Below are positions 54,399 to 63,234 of a stretch of 64,000 bases of DNA, one piece after another. How positions within the stretch are numbered: position 1 is the first letter of the stretch; each line of letters opens with the position of its first letter. The stretch is from DATARH01 sp963789255 (lineage in GTDB: Bacteria; Pseudomonadota; Alphaproteobacteria; ATCC43930; CGMCC-115725), in NCBI GenBank assembly GCA_963789255.1, contig CAWBJW010000002.1:1798001-1862000 (forward strand). The letters are read 5' to 3'. The notes beneath the pieces are model-generated. The model was not told the origin of the DNA and searched no databases. It saw only the letters and a list, made by a program, of their open reading frames with translations. Made by a program: the position numbers and the translations under genes.

Positions 54399-57300
54399 AT
54401 GCATATCGCGCGTCGTTTTACCACTGCCGGTCACGATCCTTATGAACTGGTCGCCTTCCGCAGCGCGAGCAGCGAAATCCGCAACCCCGACGGCTCGGTC
54501 GTCTTCGCCGCCGAGGGAATCGAGGCCCCGGCCGAGTGGAGCCAGGTCGCCTGCGATATCCTCGCCCAGAAATACCTGCGCAAGGCGGGCATCCCGGCCC
54601 GGCTCGCGGCGATCGAAGAAGAGGGCGTCCCCACCTGGCTGTGGCGCCGGACCGCCGATGCGGTGGCCCTCGCGCTGCTGCCGGAAGGCGAGCGCAGCGG
54701 CGGCGAGACCAGCGCCAGGCAGTGCTTCGACCGGCTCGCCGGGACCTGGACCTATTGGGGCTGGAAGGGCGGCTATTTCGACGACGAGGACGATGCCCGC
54801 GCCTTCTACGACGAGTTGCGGGTGATGCTGGCGCGCCAGATGGGCGCGCCCAACAGTCCTCAATGGTTCAATACCGGGCTCTACTGGGCCTATGGCATCG
54901 ACGGGCCGGCGCAGGGTCATTATTACGTCGATTACCGCACCGGCAAGGTGCGCGCCTCGGACAGCGCCTACGAGCATCCGCAGCCGCACGCCTGCTTTAT
55001 CCAGTCGGTCGCCGACGATCTCGTCAACGAGGGCGGGATCATGGACCTCTGGGTGCGCGAGGCGCGGCTGTTCAAATACGGCTCGGGCACCGGGTCCAAT
55101 TTCTCGAAATTGCGCGGCGACGGCGAAAAGCTGTCGGGCGGCGGGCGCTCCTCGGGGCTGATGAGTTTCCTCAAGATCGGCGACCGCGCCGCCGGGGCGA
55201 TCAAATCGGGCGGCACGACACGGCGGGCCGCCAAGATGGTGATCGTCGACGCCGACCACCCCGATATCGAGGCGTACATCGACTGGAAGGTCGTCGAGGA
55301 GCAGAAGGTCGCCGCGCTCGTCGCCGGGTCGAAGCTGGCGGCGCGGCACCTCAACCTGATCATGGCCGCCTGCCGCGAGGCTGCGGAAGGCGATGGGGAT
55401 GCGTTCGACCCGGCGCAGAACCCGGCGTTGAAGCGCGAGATTCGCGCGGCGCGGCGGGCGATGATCCCGGAAAACTATGTCCAGCGGGTCATCCAGTTCG
55501 CCCGCCAGGGCTTTGCCCAGATCGATTTCCGCACCTACGACACCGATTGGGATTCGGAAGCCTATCTGACCGTCGCCGGGCAGAATTCGAACAATACGGT
55601 GCGCGTCGCTAACGATTTTCTCGATCGCGTCCAGTCCGGCGCCGACTGGCAGCTGATCCGCCGCACCGACGGCAAGGTGTCGAAGACCCTGCCGGCATCC
55701 GCGTTGTGGGACCGGATCGCGCACGCCGCCTGGGCCTCGGCCGATCCCGGCATCCAGTTCGACACGACGATCAACGACTGGCACACCTGCCCGGAAAGCG
55801 GCCGCATCAACGCCTCGAACCCGTGCTCGGAATACATGTTCCTCGACGACACGGCGTGCAATCTCGCCTCGCTCAACCTCCTGGCGTTCCGCCGGGAGGA
55901 CGGCAGTTTCGCGGTCGCGGAGTTCCAGCACGCGGTGCGGCTGTGGACGCTGGTCCTGGAAATCTCGGTGATGATGGCGCAATTCCCGGCCAGGGAAATC
56001 GCCCGCCTCAGCTACGCCTATCGCACGCTGGGCCTCGGCTACGCCAATCTCGGCGGGTTGTTGATGGCTGACGGGCATCGCCTATGGCAGCGCGGCGGGC
56101 CGGGCGATCGCCGGCGCGGTGACCGCGCTGTTGACCGGGGCGAGCTACGCGACCTCGGCCGAGATGGCGGGCGAACTCGGCGCCTTTCCCGGCTTTCGCA
56201 AGGAACCGCGAGGGGATGCTGCGGGTCATCCGCAATCATCGCCGCGCCGCGCATGGCGAGATCGGCGGTTACGAGGGGCTGGCGATCCCGCCGGTGCCGC
56301 TCGACGGCGCCAATTGCCCGGACCAGCCGCTCGTCGCTGCGGCGCGCGCCGCCTGGGACGCGGCGTTGGCGCTCGGCGAGAAGCACGGCTTCCGCAACGC
56401 CCAGGCGACGGTGATCGCGCCGACCGGCACGATCGGCCTGGTGATGGATTGCGACACGACCGGGATCGAACCCGATTTCGCTCTGGTCAAGTTCAAGAAG
56501 CTGGCCGGCGGCGGCTATTTCAAGATCATCAACCGCCTGGTGCCGCAGGCATTGCGTACGCTCGGCTACGACGACAGCGCGATCGCCGCGATCGAGCGCT
56601 ATGCGCTCGGCTGCGGCACGCTCGTCGGCGCACCCGACATCAACCACGAGAGCCTCTCGGCGAAGGGCTTCGACGAGGCCGCGCTCGCCGCCCTCGAAGG
56701 CGCGCTCGCTGCCGCCTTCGACATCAAGTTCGCCTTCAACAAATGGACGCTCGGCGAGGCGTTCTGCATCGAACGGCTCGGCATCTCCCCGGCGGCGCTC
56801 GCCGATCCGGGGTTCGACCTCCTCGCCGCGCTCGGCTTCTCGCGCGCCGAGATCGAGGCCGCCAACACCTAGTGCTGCGGCGCGATGACGCTCGAAGGCG
56901 CGCCCTATCTGAAGCCCGAGCATCTGCCCGTCTTCGACTGCGCCAACCCGTGCGGGCCGAGCGGCACGCGGTGCCTCTCGGTCGACAGCCACATCCGGAT
57001 GATGGCGGCGGCGCAGCCCTTCATCACCGGCGCCATCTCGAAGACCATCAACATGCAGAATTCGGCGACGGTCGAGGATTGCAAGGAGGCCTACATGCTG
57101 GCCTGGCGCCTCGGTCTCAAGGCGACCGCGCTCTACCGCGACGGCTCGAAATTGTCGCAGCCGCTCGCCTCCAGCCTGTTCGGCGAGGACGACGCGGCCG
57201 AGGACCAGGCCGCCGAGCTGTATGCGCTGTCGCCGGCAACGCGGGTGCCGCTGGTTGCCGAGCGCATCGTCGAGCGGATTGTCGAGCGCGTCGTCGCCAG

Positions 57301-58156
57301 GGAATCTGACCGGGCTGAGCGCACCCGTCTGCCGCACCGGCGCAAGGGCTACACCCAAAAGGCGACGGTCGGCGGCCACAAGGTCTATCTGCGCACCGGC
57401 GAATACGAGGAGGGCCGGCTCGCCGAAATCTTCATCGACATGCACAAGGAAGGTTCGGCCTTCCGCTCGCTGATGAACAATTTCGCGATCGCGATCTCCC
57501 TGGGGCTGCAATACGGCGTGCCGCTCGAGGAATTCGTCGAGGCCTTCACCTTCACCCGGTTCGAGCCGTCCGGCATCGTCGAGGGCAACGACACGATCAA
57601 GATGGCGACCTCGATCCTCGACTATATCTTCCGCGAGCTGGCGATCTCCTATCTCGGGCGCAGCGACCTCGCCCATGTCGAGCCGGCCGATCTGATGCCC
57701 GACACGGTCGGCAAGGGCGCCGCGGCCGAGTCGAACCTGCGCCTGCCCGCCTCGGAGGCCGGCGCCGATGTCGCCGCGATGATGCACCGCGTCGCCAGCC
57801 AGGGCTATGTTCGCAAGGGGCTGACCGTATTGCAGGGCGGCGGCAAGCGCCCCGCGGGACGCGGCGAGGGCGGCGCACGCAGCGAAACCGCCGCCCGCGC
57901 CGCCGATCCCCGGGCCGCGCCCGGCGACGACATGCCGCTCTTCGCCGGCGCCCTCGCCTTTGCCGCGGTCGCGATGATCGAGCCCACCGCCCCCGCGCCC
58001 GGCTCGCGCCCGGATTCGCTAACCCGGCAGATCCGCGAGGCCCGCATGAAAGGCTACGAGGGCGACAGCTGCGGCGAATGCGGCAACTTCACCCTGGTTC
58101 GCAACGGCACCTGCCTCAAATGCGACACCTGCGGCGCCACCAGCGGGTGCTCGTAA
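54399..58156 (+). CDS. nrdJ: Vitamin B12-dependent ribonucleotide reductase, class II (two frameshifts and an in-frame TAG)
   Basis: Adenosylcobalamin-dependent NDP reductase, about 1250 residues, the large alphaproteobacterial type. Motifs: ARQMGAPNSPQWFNTGLYW, HPQPHACFIQSV (redox Cys), FKYGSGTGSNFSKLRG, NASNPCSEYMFLDDTACNLA (Asn/Cys active site), a C-terminal zinc-ribbon-like CGECGNFTLVRNGTCLKCDT and final CGATSGCS redox cysteines. Two extra bases (about 56070 and 56206) shift the frame by +1. A TAG at 56870-56872 interrupts ...EAANT/CCGAMTLEGAPYL, where related proteins have a sense codon (Tyr or His expected), so this is a substitution, not an indel. Confidence 0.93.
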
Positions 58157-58235
58157 ACTTCGGTTGCTGCATTCTGCGGGATTTTATCGTACTTATAACT
58201 ATCGGCGTATTCGTTATCGGGAAGAGGAGCTAGAA

Positions 58236-58568
58236 ATGACCGGTGCGCCTGAGTTGCCATTCTGGGCCTACTCGAAGTCCGAAAAGAAGCGTCTATTGCA
58301 GGATGAGATTGCTGATCTGCTAGACGCTGGTGGCCAAAGCCTGTCGGGTTCCGATAGGTATCTTCTCCGCGAGGCGCTCGGCCACCTCTATGCTGGAAGG
58401 TACGAGTTGGCATGCGACTGCCTCGACGATGTTCATGAACCGCCACAATTCTCGCCTTTCTGCAACACGGCGATTTGTGATGCGGCATCGGTAATAAGTG
58501 ACTCGATGCTGATGCGGTCGCTCCGATATATCAAGGGAACGCCGAAGCGGCCATATCCGGCATTCTGA
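58236..58568 (+). CDS. Hypothetical protein, 110 aa
   Basis: Unrecognised soluble protein starting MTGAPELPFWAYSKSEKKRL, with helical ALGHLYAGRYELACDCLDDV and C-terminal LRYIKGTPKRPYPAF. The AGAGGAG site directly upstream of ATG 58236 supports real translation. GC is lower than in the neighbours, and the gene sits at the edge of an accessory segment bounded by REPs. Confidence 0.6.
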   Translation: MTGAPELPFWAYSKSEKKRLLQDEIADLLDAGGQSLSGSDRYLLREALGHLYAGRYELACDCLDDVHEPPQFSPFCNTAICDAASVISDSMLMRSLRYIKGTPKRPYPAF

Positions 58569-58589
58569 AGACGTAATTCGGCCGGTAGC

Positions 58590-58674
58590 TCGTAGGATGG
58601 GCTGAGCGCAGCGAAGCCCATCAGGGCGGTGCTTTCCGGCGCGATGGGCTTCGCTGCGCTCAGCCCATCCTACA
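58590..58674. repeat. REP pair, TAGGATGGGCTGAGCGCAGC family
   Basis: TAGGATGGGCTGAGCGCAGC plus GAAGCCCATC and, 24 bp on, its exact inverse GATGGGCTTCGCTGCGCTCA plus GCCCATCCTA. Marks one side of the second RAYT gene. Confidence 0.88.
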
Positions 58675-58709
58675 AGTTTGGTTTTGTTTGGTTGGAGGGG
58701 ACAAACCCG

Positions 58710-59243
58710 TCATCGCTCGCCGAAGCCGCCTGCCGCACTGTTGGCCTCGCTCGCCCAATTCGCGGGATAGACGCCGAGCCGAACAAACCGGTGGAAAGAC
58801 GAAAACGGCCAATCGTGCACGCGCTCCACGTAGCCGTGCTTGACCGGATTGAAGTGAATGTAATCGACGTGCCGGGCAAAATCGGCCTCGTCGCGGATCG
58901 TGTGCTCCCAATAGCGGCGCTGCCAGATCCCGCGTTCGCGCTTGCGCAAACGGCTGGCCGACACCGGCTCTTCACGCGGCAACCCGCGCGAAAAGCTTCC
59001 CTTGATGAGATTCCAGCGCAGCGGGAAATCGCTATCTCCGTCGGGCAACGTCCAAATCGCGTGCAGATGGTCAGGCAGTATTGCAATCGCGTCGATATCG
59101 AACCGGTGCCGACGCCGCGTGTCGCGGAATGCCGCGCGCAATATTCCGATATAATCAGTGAGTAGCTGCGATCGGCGGTCCGCCAAATTGACCGTGAAGG
59201 AATAGCAGCCACCGGCGACGAGGTTACGGCGAAAGGTCGGCAT
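58710..59243 (-). CDS. REP-associated tyrosine transposase (second, different RAYT)
   Basis: A 177-residue RAYT. HUH motif LPDHLHAIWTLPDGD, then RYWEHTIRDEADFARHVDYI plus HFNPVKHG with the catalytic tyrosine candidates, and WPFSSFHRFVRLGVY near the C-terminus. N-terminal RNLVAGGCYSFTVNL is the typical RAYT start. The gene is complete and enclosed by REPs of the TAGGATGGGCTGAGC family (58590-58674 and 59265-59297), which are very likely its cognate substrates. A third copy lies 20 kb away at 37976-38057. Confidence 0.93.
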   Translation of the reverse strand: MPTFRRNLVAGGCYSFTVNLADRRSQLLTDYIGILRAAFRDTRRRHRFDIDAIAILPDHLHAIWTLPDGDSDFPLRWNLIKGSFSRGLPREEPVSASRLRKRERGIWQRRYWEHTIRDEADFARHVDYIHFNPVKHGYVERVHDWPFSSFHRFVRLGVYPANWASEANSAAGGFGER

Positions 59244-59264
59244 CGCGGCGATGCATTACAGGCT

Positions 59265-59297
59265 GATGGGCTTCGCTGCGCTCAGCCCATCCTACAC
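59265..59297. repeat. REP, TAGGATGGGCTGAGCGCAGC family (inverted)
   Basis: CTGATGGGCTTCGCTGCGCT plus CAGCCCATCCTACA, immediately upstream of the second RAYT gene. Confidence 0.88.
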
Positions 59298-59305
59298 CAA
59301 CGCCA

Positions 59306-59734
59306 CTAAGCCGCCTTTGCCACATCGACGATGAGCCGCAATCCGAGCGCGGCGAGGGCGGCCTCGACCTGCTCCATCTTCGAGGCGTGGCGCAGATCCA
59401 GCACGCGGGCGACCTGCGGCAGATGCCAGCGCAGCCGCCGCGCCAGCTCGGCCCGGTCAACGCCCTGCTCGCGCATCGCGTCGTAGAGCGCGGCCTTTGC
59501 CATGCCAAGCGCCGAGAGCGGCACGACGGCCTCGCCGGATTGCGCCGCCGATGGCGCCGGCAGCGGCTCTTTTGCCATCACATACATGGCGAGCGCCAAT
59601 TCGAGCGCGTCCTCGGCGCGCAACAGCGCCTCCTCGCGGCTGTCGCCCTCGGTGATCGCCTCCGGTACATCGCGAAAGGTGACGGTAAAACCCCCGTCAG
59701 GATCGGGCGTCAGGGTCGCGGGATAGGCGCGCAT
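59306..59734 (-). CDS. hicB: HicB-family antitoxin
   Basis: A 142-residue antitoxin. The N-terminal HicB fold (AYPATLTPDPDGGFTVTFRD then VPEAITEGDSREEAL) is a degraded RNase H-like domain, and the C-terminal part (LYDAMREQGVDRAELARRLR, HLPQVARVLDLRHASKMEQV) is an Xre-type helix-turn-helix for autoregulation. It neutralises HicA and represses the operon. It follows hicA by 7 bp on the same strand. Stop TAG. Confidence 0.9.
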   Translation of the reverse strand: MRAYPATLTPDPDGGFTVTFRDVPEAITEGDSREEALLRAEDALELALAMYVMAKEPLPAPSAAQSGEAVVPLSALGMAKAALYDAMREQGVDRAELARRLRWHLPQVARVLDLRHASKMEQVEAALAALGLRLIVDVAKAA

Positions 59735-59741
59735 CGCGTCC

Positions 59742-59924
59742 TCATTGAACTCCGAGCTGCTTCTTGATCGCGGCGACCGTCCCGGTCTTCAGTTCCTTGC
59801 GGCTGCCGTGCATCGGCGAGATAGTGCGACGGCCGCGCAGCATCACCTAGACGTGGCCGCCCTTCGCCGGCTCGAAGGTGGCCCCCTGCCGTTCGAGCCA
59901 CCGCTTGAACTCCGCGCTCGTCAC
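59742..59924 (-). pseudogene. hicA: HicA-family toxin with in-frame TAG
   Basis: A 60-codon mRNA interferase gene starting at GTG 59924: TSAEFKRWLERQGATFEPAK then GGH (catalytic His), followed by V, a TAG stop (59847-59849), and VMLRGRRTISPMHGSRKELK then TGTVAAIKKQLGVQ, the normal HicA C-terminus. Both halves are intact and in the same frame, so a single base substitution of a sense codon (Tyr or Lys expected) inactivates the toxin, unless the amber codon is read through. HicB remains whole, the pattern expected for a neutralised toxin-antitoxin pair. Confidence 0.8.
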
Positions 59925-60039
59925 CGATTGAACATATATGTTCACCGGCGCGCGGGGCAACCGCTCCGACATCTTGGACTGCGCGACAGACTCTATCCAT
60001 GGCCGGATTGGGCCGCATAGGGGGCAGTTGTGGGTGGCA

Positions 60040-60175
60040 AGGTCGAAGGCATGTGTTGAAATATTGACCATCAATGATGGATGGAGGTTCCAATAAGTTG
60101 AGTGTTTCTAATATATATATTTTTATTTATAACTCAAGAAAAGCAATCCTCTTTTTTCGGGACCCACAACTGCCC
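60040..60175. other. AT-rich intergenic island
   Basis: A strikingly AT-rich stretch including TAATATATATATTTTTATTT in an otherwise GC-rich window. No convincing gene; an open frame through it (60074-60469) has no family-like features. It could be a promoter region or the remnant of an acquired element. Confidence 0.6.
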
Positions 60176-60283
60176 CCCATGTCATTGATCTTGTCATCGT
60201 CGATGTGGGCAGACTGCAATGAGATCAATGGCTTGGGCGAATGGACGGAGCGGGAAGTTTTTGAGCAAGATGGAGGATTGGAC

Positions 60284-60371
60284 GTGGGAGGAGGGGCAAG
60301 ATGGGATGAAATGGGCAGACTGCAAGGGTGGGAGGAGGGGCAAGATGGGATGAAATGGGCAGACTGCAATG
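60284..60371. repeat. Two tandem 44-bp repeats, G/A-rich
   Basis: Two head-to-tail units, nearly identical, containing GGGAGGAGGGGCAAGATGGG and ATGAAATGGGCAGACTGCAA. The motif GGGCAGACTGCAAT also appears once at about 60207. Non-coding as far as can be seen. Confidence 0.85.
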
Positions 60372-60469
60372 GGTGCGGCCTTCGCCGGGAAGCCGTTGGG
60401 GGTTGTCGCCGGCGACTCGCCTTCCTATTTATCTACGCAATATTGCGACTGAGGCACCGCCCATCATGA

Positions 60470-60640
60470 ATTCCCTTGATTCCCTGCCGCCGCGAAAAAA
60501 CTCCCTGTCCGGCGCGCAAAACTCCCTGCACGCTGCAAAAAAATTCCCTGCCGATGCAGCGCAATTCGCGATAAAATCGAGGGTTTCCGGTGGTTTAACG
60601 GCATCGCCAAAAAATTTCCCTGCCGGCAGGGAAATTTTCC
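60470..60640. repeat. Cluster of AA(C/T)TCCCTG short repeats
   Basis: At least six copies of AACTCCCTG/AATTCCCTG in 170 bp; on the minus strand they read CAGGGAGTTTT or CAGGGAATTTT, directly downstream of the 146-aa gene. Includes the palindrome AAATTTCCCTGCCGGCAGGG plus AAATTT (perfect, 60609-60634). Same word family as 26617-26688. Confidence 0.8.
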
Positions 60641-60662
60641 TCGCGGAGCCGCGCGGCCGGGG

Positions 60663-61103
60663 TCACCAGCCGCGTTCGACCTTCGCCATGGCGCGCGAAA
60701 ATGTATCGAAATTCGTCCGCGGATGATCCGGCCGATCGAGATGCCTGGGCTTGTGAGAAGGTTTATCGACGCGATGATTGTGCACAACCGCGTGTTCATG
60801 TGGTTTGACCGCGGCCACGACCGCATGGTCATGTCGTTTGGCCGGGGCGGGATGCTCAATCCGCTCGGCTGGGGCAGGAGGCTCGTTTCGTTTGACCGGG
60901 GCGGGAGGCGGCGCCGGCGCTGCCGGGGCGATCGTGAATTTGCTCGCGAACGCAGCGATCAGACGGCCCAACGTATCGATCTCCGCCTGATCGGCATTCA
61001 AGCTCCGAACCTCTTCGGCCTGTCGTTTCAGGGTTTCATCGCGACGGAGCTGGATTTGCTGCCGTGCCCGCGCGATGTCGGTCGATGTTAGAAGATGCCA
61101 CAT
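60663..61103 (-). CDS. Hypothetical protein with helical N-terminus and Pro/His-rich tail
   Basis: A 146-residue protein. The N-terminal 60 residues are a charged amphipathic helix (DIARARQQIQLRRDETLKRQ, AEEVRSLNADQAEIDTLGRL); the rest is a Pro/Ala/Lys/His-rich, probably disordered tail ending RAMAKVERGW. It is a paralogue of the next gene upstream: both share the pattern DI-RA-----RR---L-R-AEE---L-ADQ---D-L---I-AF--KF. Same strand, 18 bp apart, likely one transcript. Function unknown; I know of similar proteins only as uncharacterised alphaproteobacterial sequences. Confidence 0.7.
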   Translation of the reverse strand: MWHLLTSTDIARARQQIQLRRDETLKRQAEEVRSLNADQAEIDTLGRLIAAFASKFTIAPAAPAPPPAPVKRNEPPAPAERIEHPAPAKRHDHAVVAAVKPHEHAVVHNHRVDKPSHKPRHLDRPDHPRTNFDTFSRAMAKVERGW

Positions 61104-61121
61104 CTCGACAACTCCCGAGCC

Positions 61122-61760
61122 TCACCCGCGGCCCTGCAGCCGCAGCTCGCGCTCCTCGCCAAGCGTTACAACGTCGCACTCGGGGGCGCTCTGGCGAGAC
61201 GACGGATGGAATTTCCCCACAAAGGCATCGATGGCCCGTTCGAGACCGTCGAGTTGGGTCTGGTCGGCATCCAGCCCGTTCAGCTCTTCGGCGTGCCTGG
61301 CCAGCATTGCCACACGGCGCCCGTCAAGTTCGGCCTTCGCGCGCCCGATGTCGCCCGGTGTCAGTTGATCCCACACGATGATCTCTCCTTCTCTGTTGTC
61401 GGCCTTCGGCGCGGCGGCGGGTGGGGCAGCGCTCTCTCCGAGGGTCCGATCGACAAGTTCGCCGGACGGCTCTTCGCCGTCGCTCTGATCCCGCGGGGGC
61501 ACCCCGACGGGGGCCAAAGCCCGATGGGCGTCCGCGTCCTCTGTTGTCTCAGGGTCCGGAGCTGGTTCGGGAGCGCCGGCAAGGTGGCTGGTGATGTGAG
61601 CCAGGAGCCGGGCGCGGCGCGCTTCCGCCGCAGCGATCTCTGCCTCCAGCTCGCGGGCGACACGATGGTCTTTCGTGGATCTCGCCGCGGCCAGACGAGA
61701 TCGCGCAGCCGTGATATCGCTGGTAAGGGTTTGCAGCTCCATCCACTCGAACGAACCCAT
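61122..61760 (-). CDS. Hypothetical coiled-coil protein, paralogue of the 146-aa gene
   Basis: A 212-residue protein. An N-terminal coiled coil (ELQTLTSDITAARSRLAAAR, VARELEAEIAAAEARRARLL), a disordered Pro/Glu-rich linker, and a C-terminal copy of the shared helical motif (DIGRAKAELDGRRVAMLARH, AEELNGLDADQTQLDGLERA then IDAFVGKF). Start set at MGSFEWMELQ with a GAGGG site; the frame continues 39 codons upstream. Role unknown. Together with its paralogue and the CAGGGA repeat cluster it forms an unexplained module. Confidence 0.7.
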   Translation of the reverse strand: MGSFEWMELQTLTSDITAARSRLAAARSTKDHRVARELEAEIAAAEARRARLLAHITSHLAGAPEPAPDPETTEDADAHRALAPVGVPPRDQSDGEEPSGELVDRTLGESAAPPAAAPKADNREGEIIVWDQLTPGDIGRAKAELDGRRVAMLARHAEELNGLDADQTQLDGLERAIDAFVGKFHPSSRQSAPECDVVTLGEERELRLQGRG

Positions 61761-62084
61761 CGCGACGCCCTCATTCACCACCCGTAGCGGCGACACCTCC
61801 AGATCGGAAACTACCCCATCTCGACTTCGATATTGCTGACGGTACTTAAGCGCAGGCGTGAATGGCAAGAACAACATAGCGGCATTTATCTTGGATTATT
61901 GTAAAAGGTTTGCCGTTTGCGCGTCGTGAGCCGCGCGCCTGCGCGGTCCGGGCGGCTAATTGATCGCGGCGCGCCTGGCGCTCTTCGGTTCCCGCCGGGG
62001 AGGACTGCAAACCCCGCATTGGCAAAACCCTTGCCATTCGCGTTAAAGTGCCGCGAGCACTGTTCAGCCCGAAGGGGACACACC
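61761..62084. other. Intergenic gap without recognisable gene
   Basis: Divergent promoter region between the coiled-coil gene and the amidohydrolase. Nothing with clear coding or structural character was found. Confidence 0.5.
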
Positions 62085-63221
62085 ATGCATTACCGGCGCA
62101 TCTCGGCCGATTGCCATCTCGATATGCCGTGCATGCCGCCCGAGCTGTTCGTCGAGAACGCGCGGCGCGAGCTGAAGGAGCGCATGCCCTATGTCGAGGA
62201 CGGGCCGGACGGGCCGCAATGGGTCGCCGGGAACGGCGCCAATTTCGGGCTGGTGAACGGGGTCGGCCCGGGCGGCGCCAAGCTCGTCCCCGGGCAGAAC
62301 GTGCGGGTCGACATCATGGCCGCGCACGGCCTCTATTCCGACGCCAAGAAGGGCAAGTTCCGCTGCCGCGACCCGCACCTGCGGCTCAAGGACATGGAAG
62401 AGGACGGCGTCGACGCCGAGGTCATCTACGGCGTTCTCGGCACCGCCTCGAAGCTCAACGATAAGGAAGCCTCCAACGAGGTGCTGCGCATCTACAACGA
62501 CTGGCTGAAGGAGTTCTGCAGCCATTACCCCGATCGCCATATCGGCCTCGCCTGCCTGCCCTACGGCGACATCGACGCGGCGGTGCAGGAAGTCCACCGC
62601 GTCGCCAAGATGGGCTTGCGCGGGCTTGAGCTGTCGTGCTCCTGGGACATGGAGCCGATGTGGCATCCCGATTGGGAGCCGGTGTGGCAGGCGGTCGAGG
62701 ACGTCGACCTGCCGCTGCATTTCCACACCTTCCCGACGACCCCGCCGCGGGCCCGCGAGCTGACCGGGCAGGTGCGGCGCGCCGCGATGTTCACCGGCGT
62801 CTCGGCGTTCCAGATGGGCCTCGTCCATATCATGGCCGGGCTGATGGGCGCCGGGGTTTTCGAGCGCCATCCGCACCTGCGCATCGGCTTTGGCGAGAGC
62901 GGCGTCGGCTGGATCCCCTATGCGCTGCACCGCATGGATTTCGAGTTCGAGGACCGCTTCCGCGACCTGATGAAGCTGCGCCCGAGCGAGTATTGGCGCC
63001 GCCAGTGCCGCGCCACATTCCAGTTCGATCCGATCGGCGCCAAGCTGATCGACGATATCGGGGCCGAGACCATCATGTGGGGCTCGGACTACCCGCATAC
63101 CGACGGCATCTGGCCGGAATCGACAAAGTACATCGACGAGCAGTTCGCCGGCCTGTCGCCCGAGGTGATTCACAAGATCACCTGCGAGAACGCCGCCAAG
63201 TTCTACCGGCTGGTCAATTAG
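62085..63221 (+). CDS. Amidohydrolase family protein (2-amino-3-carboxymuconate decarboxylase-like)
   Basis: A 378-residue TIM-barrel amidohydrolase_2 protein. N-terminal ISADCHLDMPCMPPELF has the first metal site in the form D-x-H; LPLHFHTFPTTPP supplies the mid-barrel His residues and TIMWGSDYPHTDGIWPES the final Asp. Members of this family decarboxylate or hydrolyse aromatic-derived acids; here the exact substrate is unknown. ATG at 62085 is preceded by GAAGGGGACACACC. The gene is intact. Confidence 0.9.
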   Translation: MHYRRISADCHLDMPCMPPELFVENARRELKERMPYVEDGPDGPQWVAGNGANFGLVNGVGPGGAKLVPGQNVRVDIMAAHGLYSDAKKGKFRCRDPHLRLKDMEEDGVDAEVIYGVLGTASKLNDKEASNEVLRIYNDWLKEFCSHYPDRHIGLACLPYGDIDAAVQEVHRVAKMGLRGLELSCSWDMEPMWHPDWEPVWQAVEDVDLPLHFHTFPTTPPRARELTGQVRRAAMFTGVSAFQMGLVHIMAGLMGAGVFERHPHLRIGFGESGVGWIPYALHRMDFEFEDRFRDLMKLRPSEYWRRQCRATFQFDPIGAKLIDDIGAETIMWGSDYPHTDGIWPESTKYIDEQFAGLSPEVIHKITCENAAKFYRLVN

Positions 63222-63234
63222 CCGGAGCGTCAAA

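Noticed and set aside
56870..59849. Genome-wide reassignment of TAG to a sense codon
   Set aside because: TAG ends pheT, DUF2244, mutS and hicB at exactly the expected positions, so it functions as a stop.
60074..60469. Open frame of 131 codons across the AT island and tandem repeats
   Set aside because: Encodes the repeat units and low-complexity Gly/Trp sequence with no ribosome-binding site or family resemblance.
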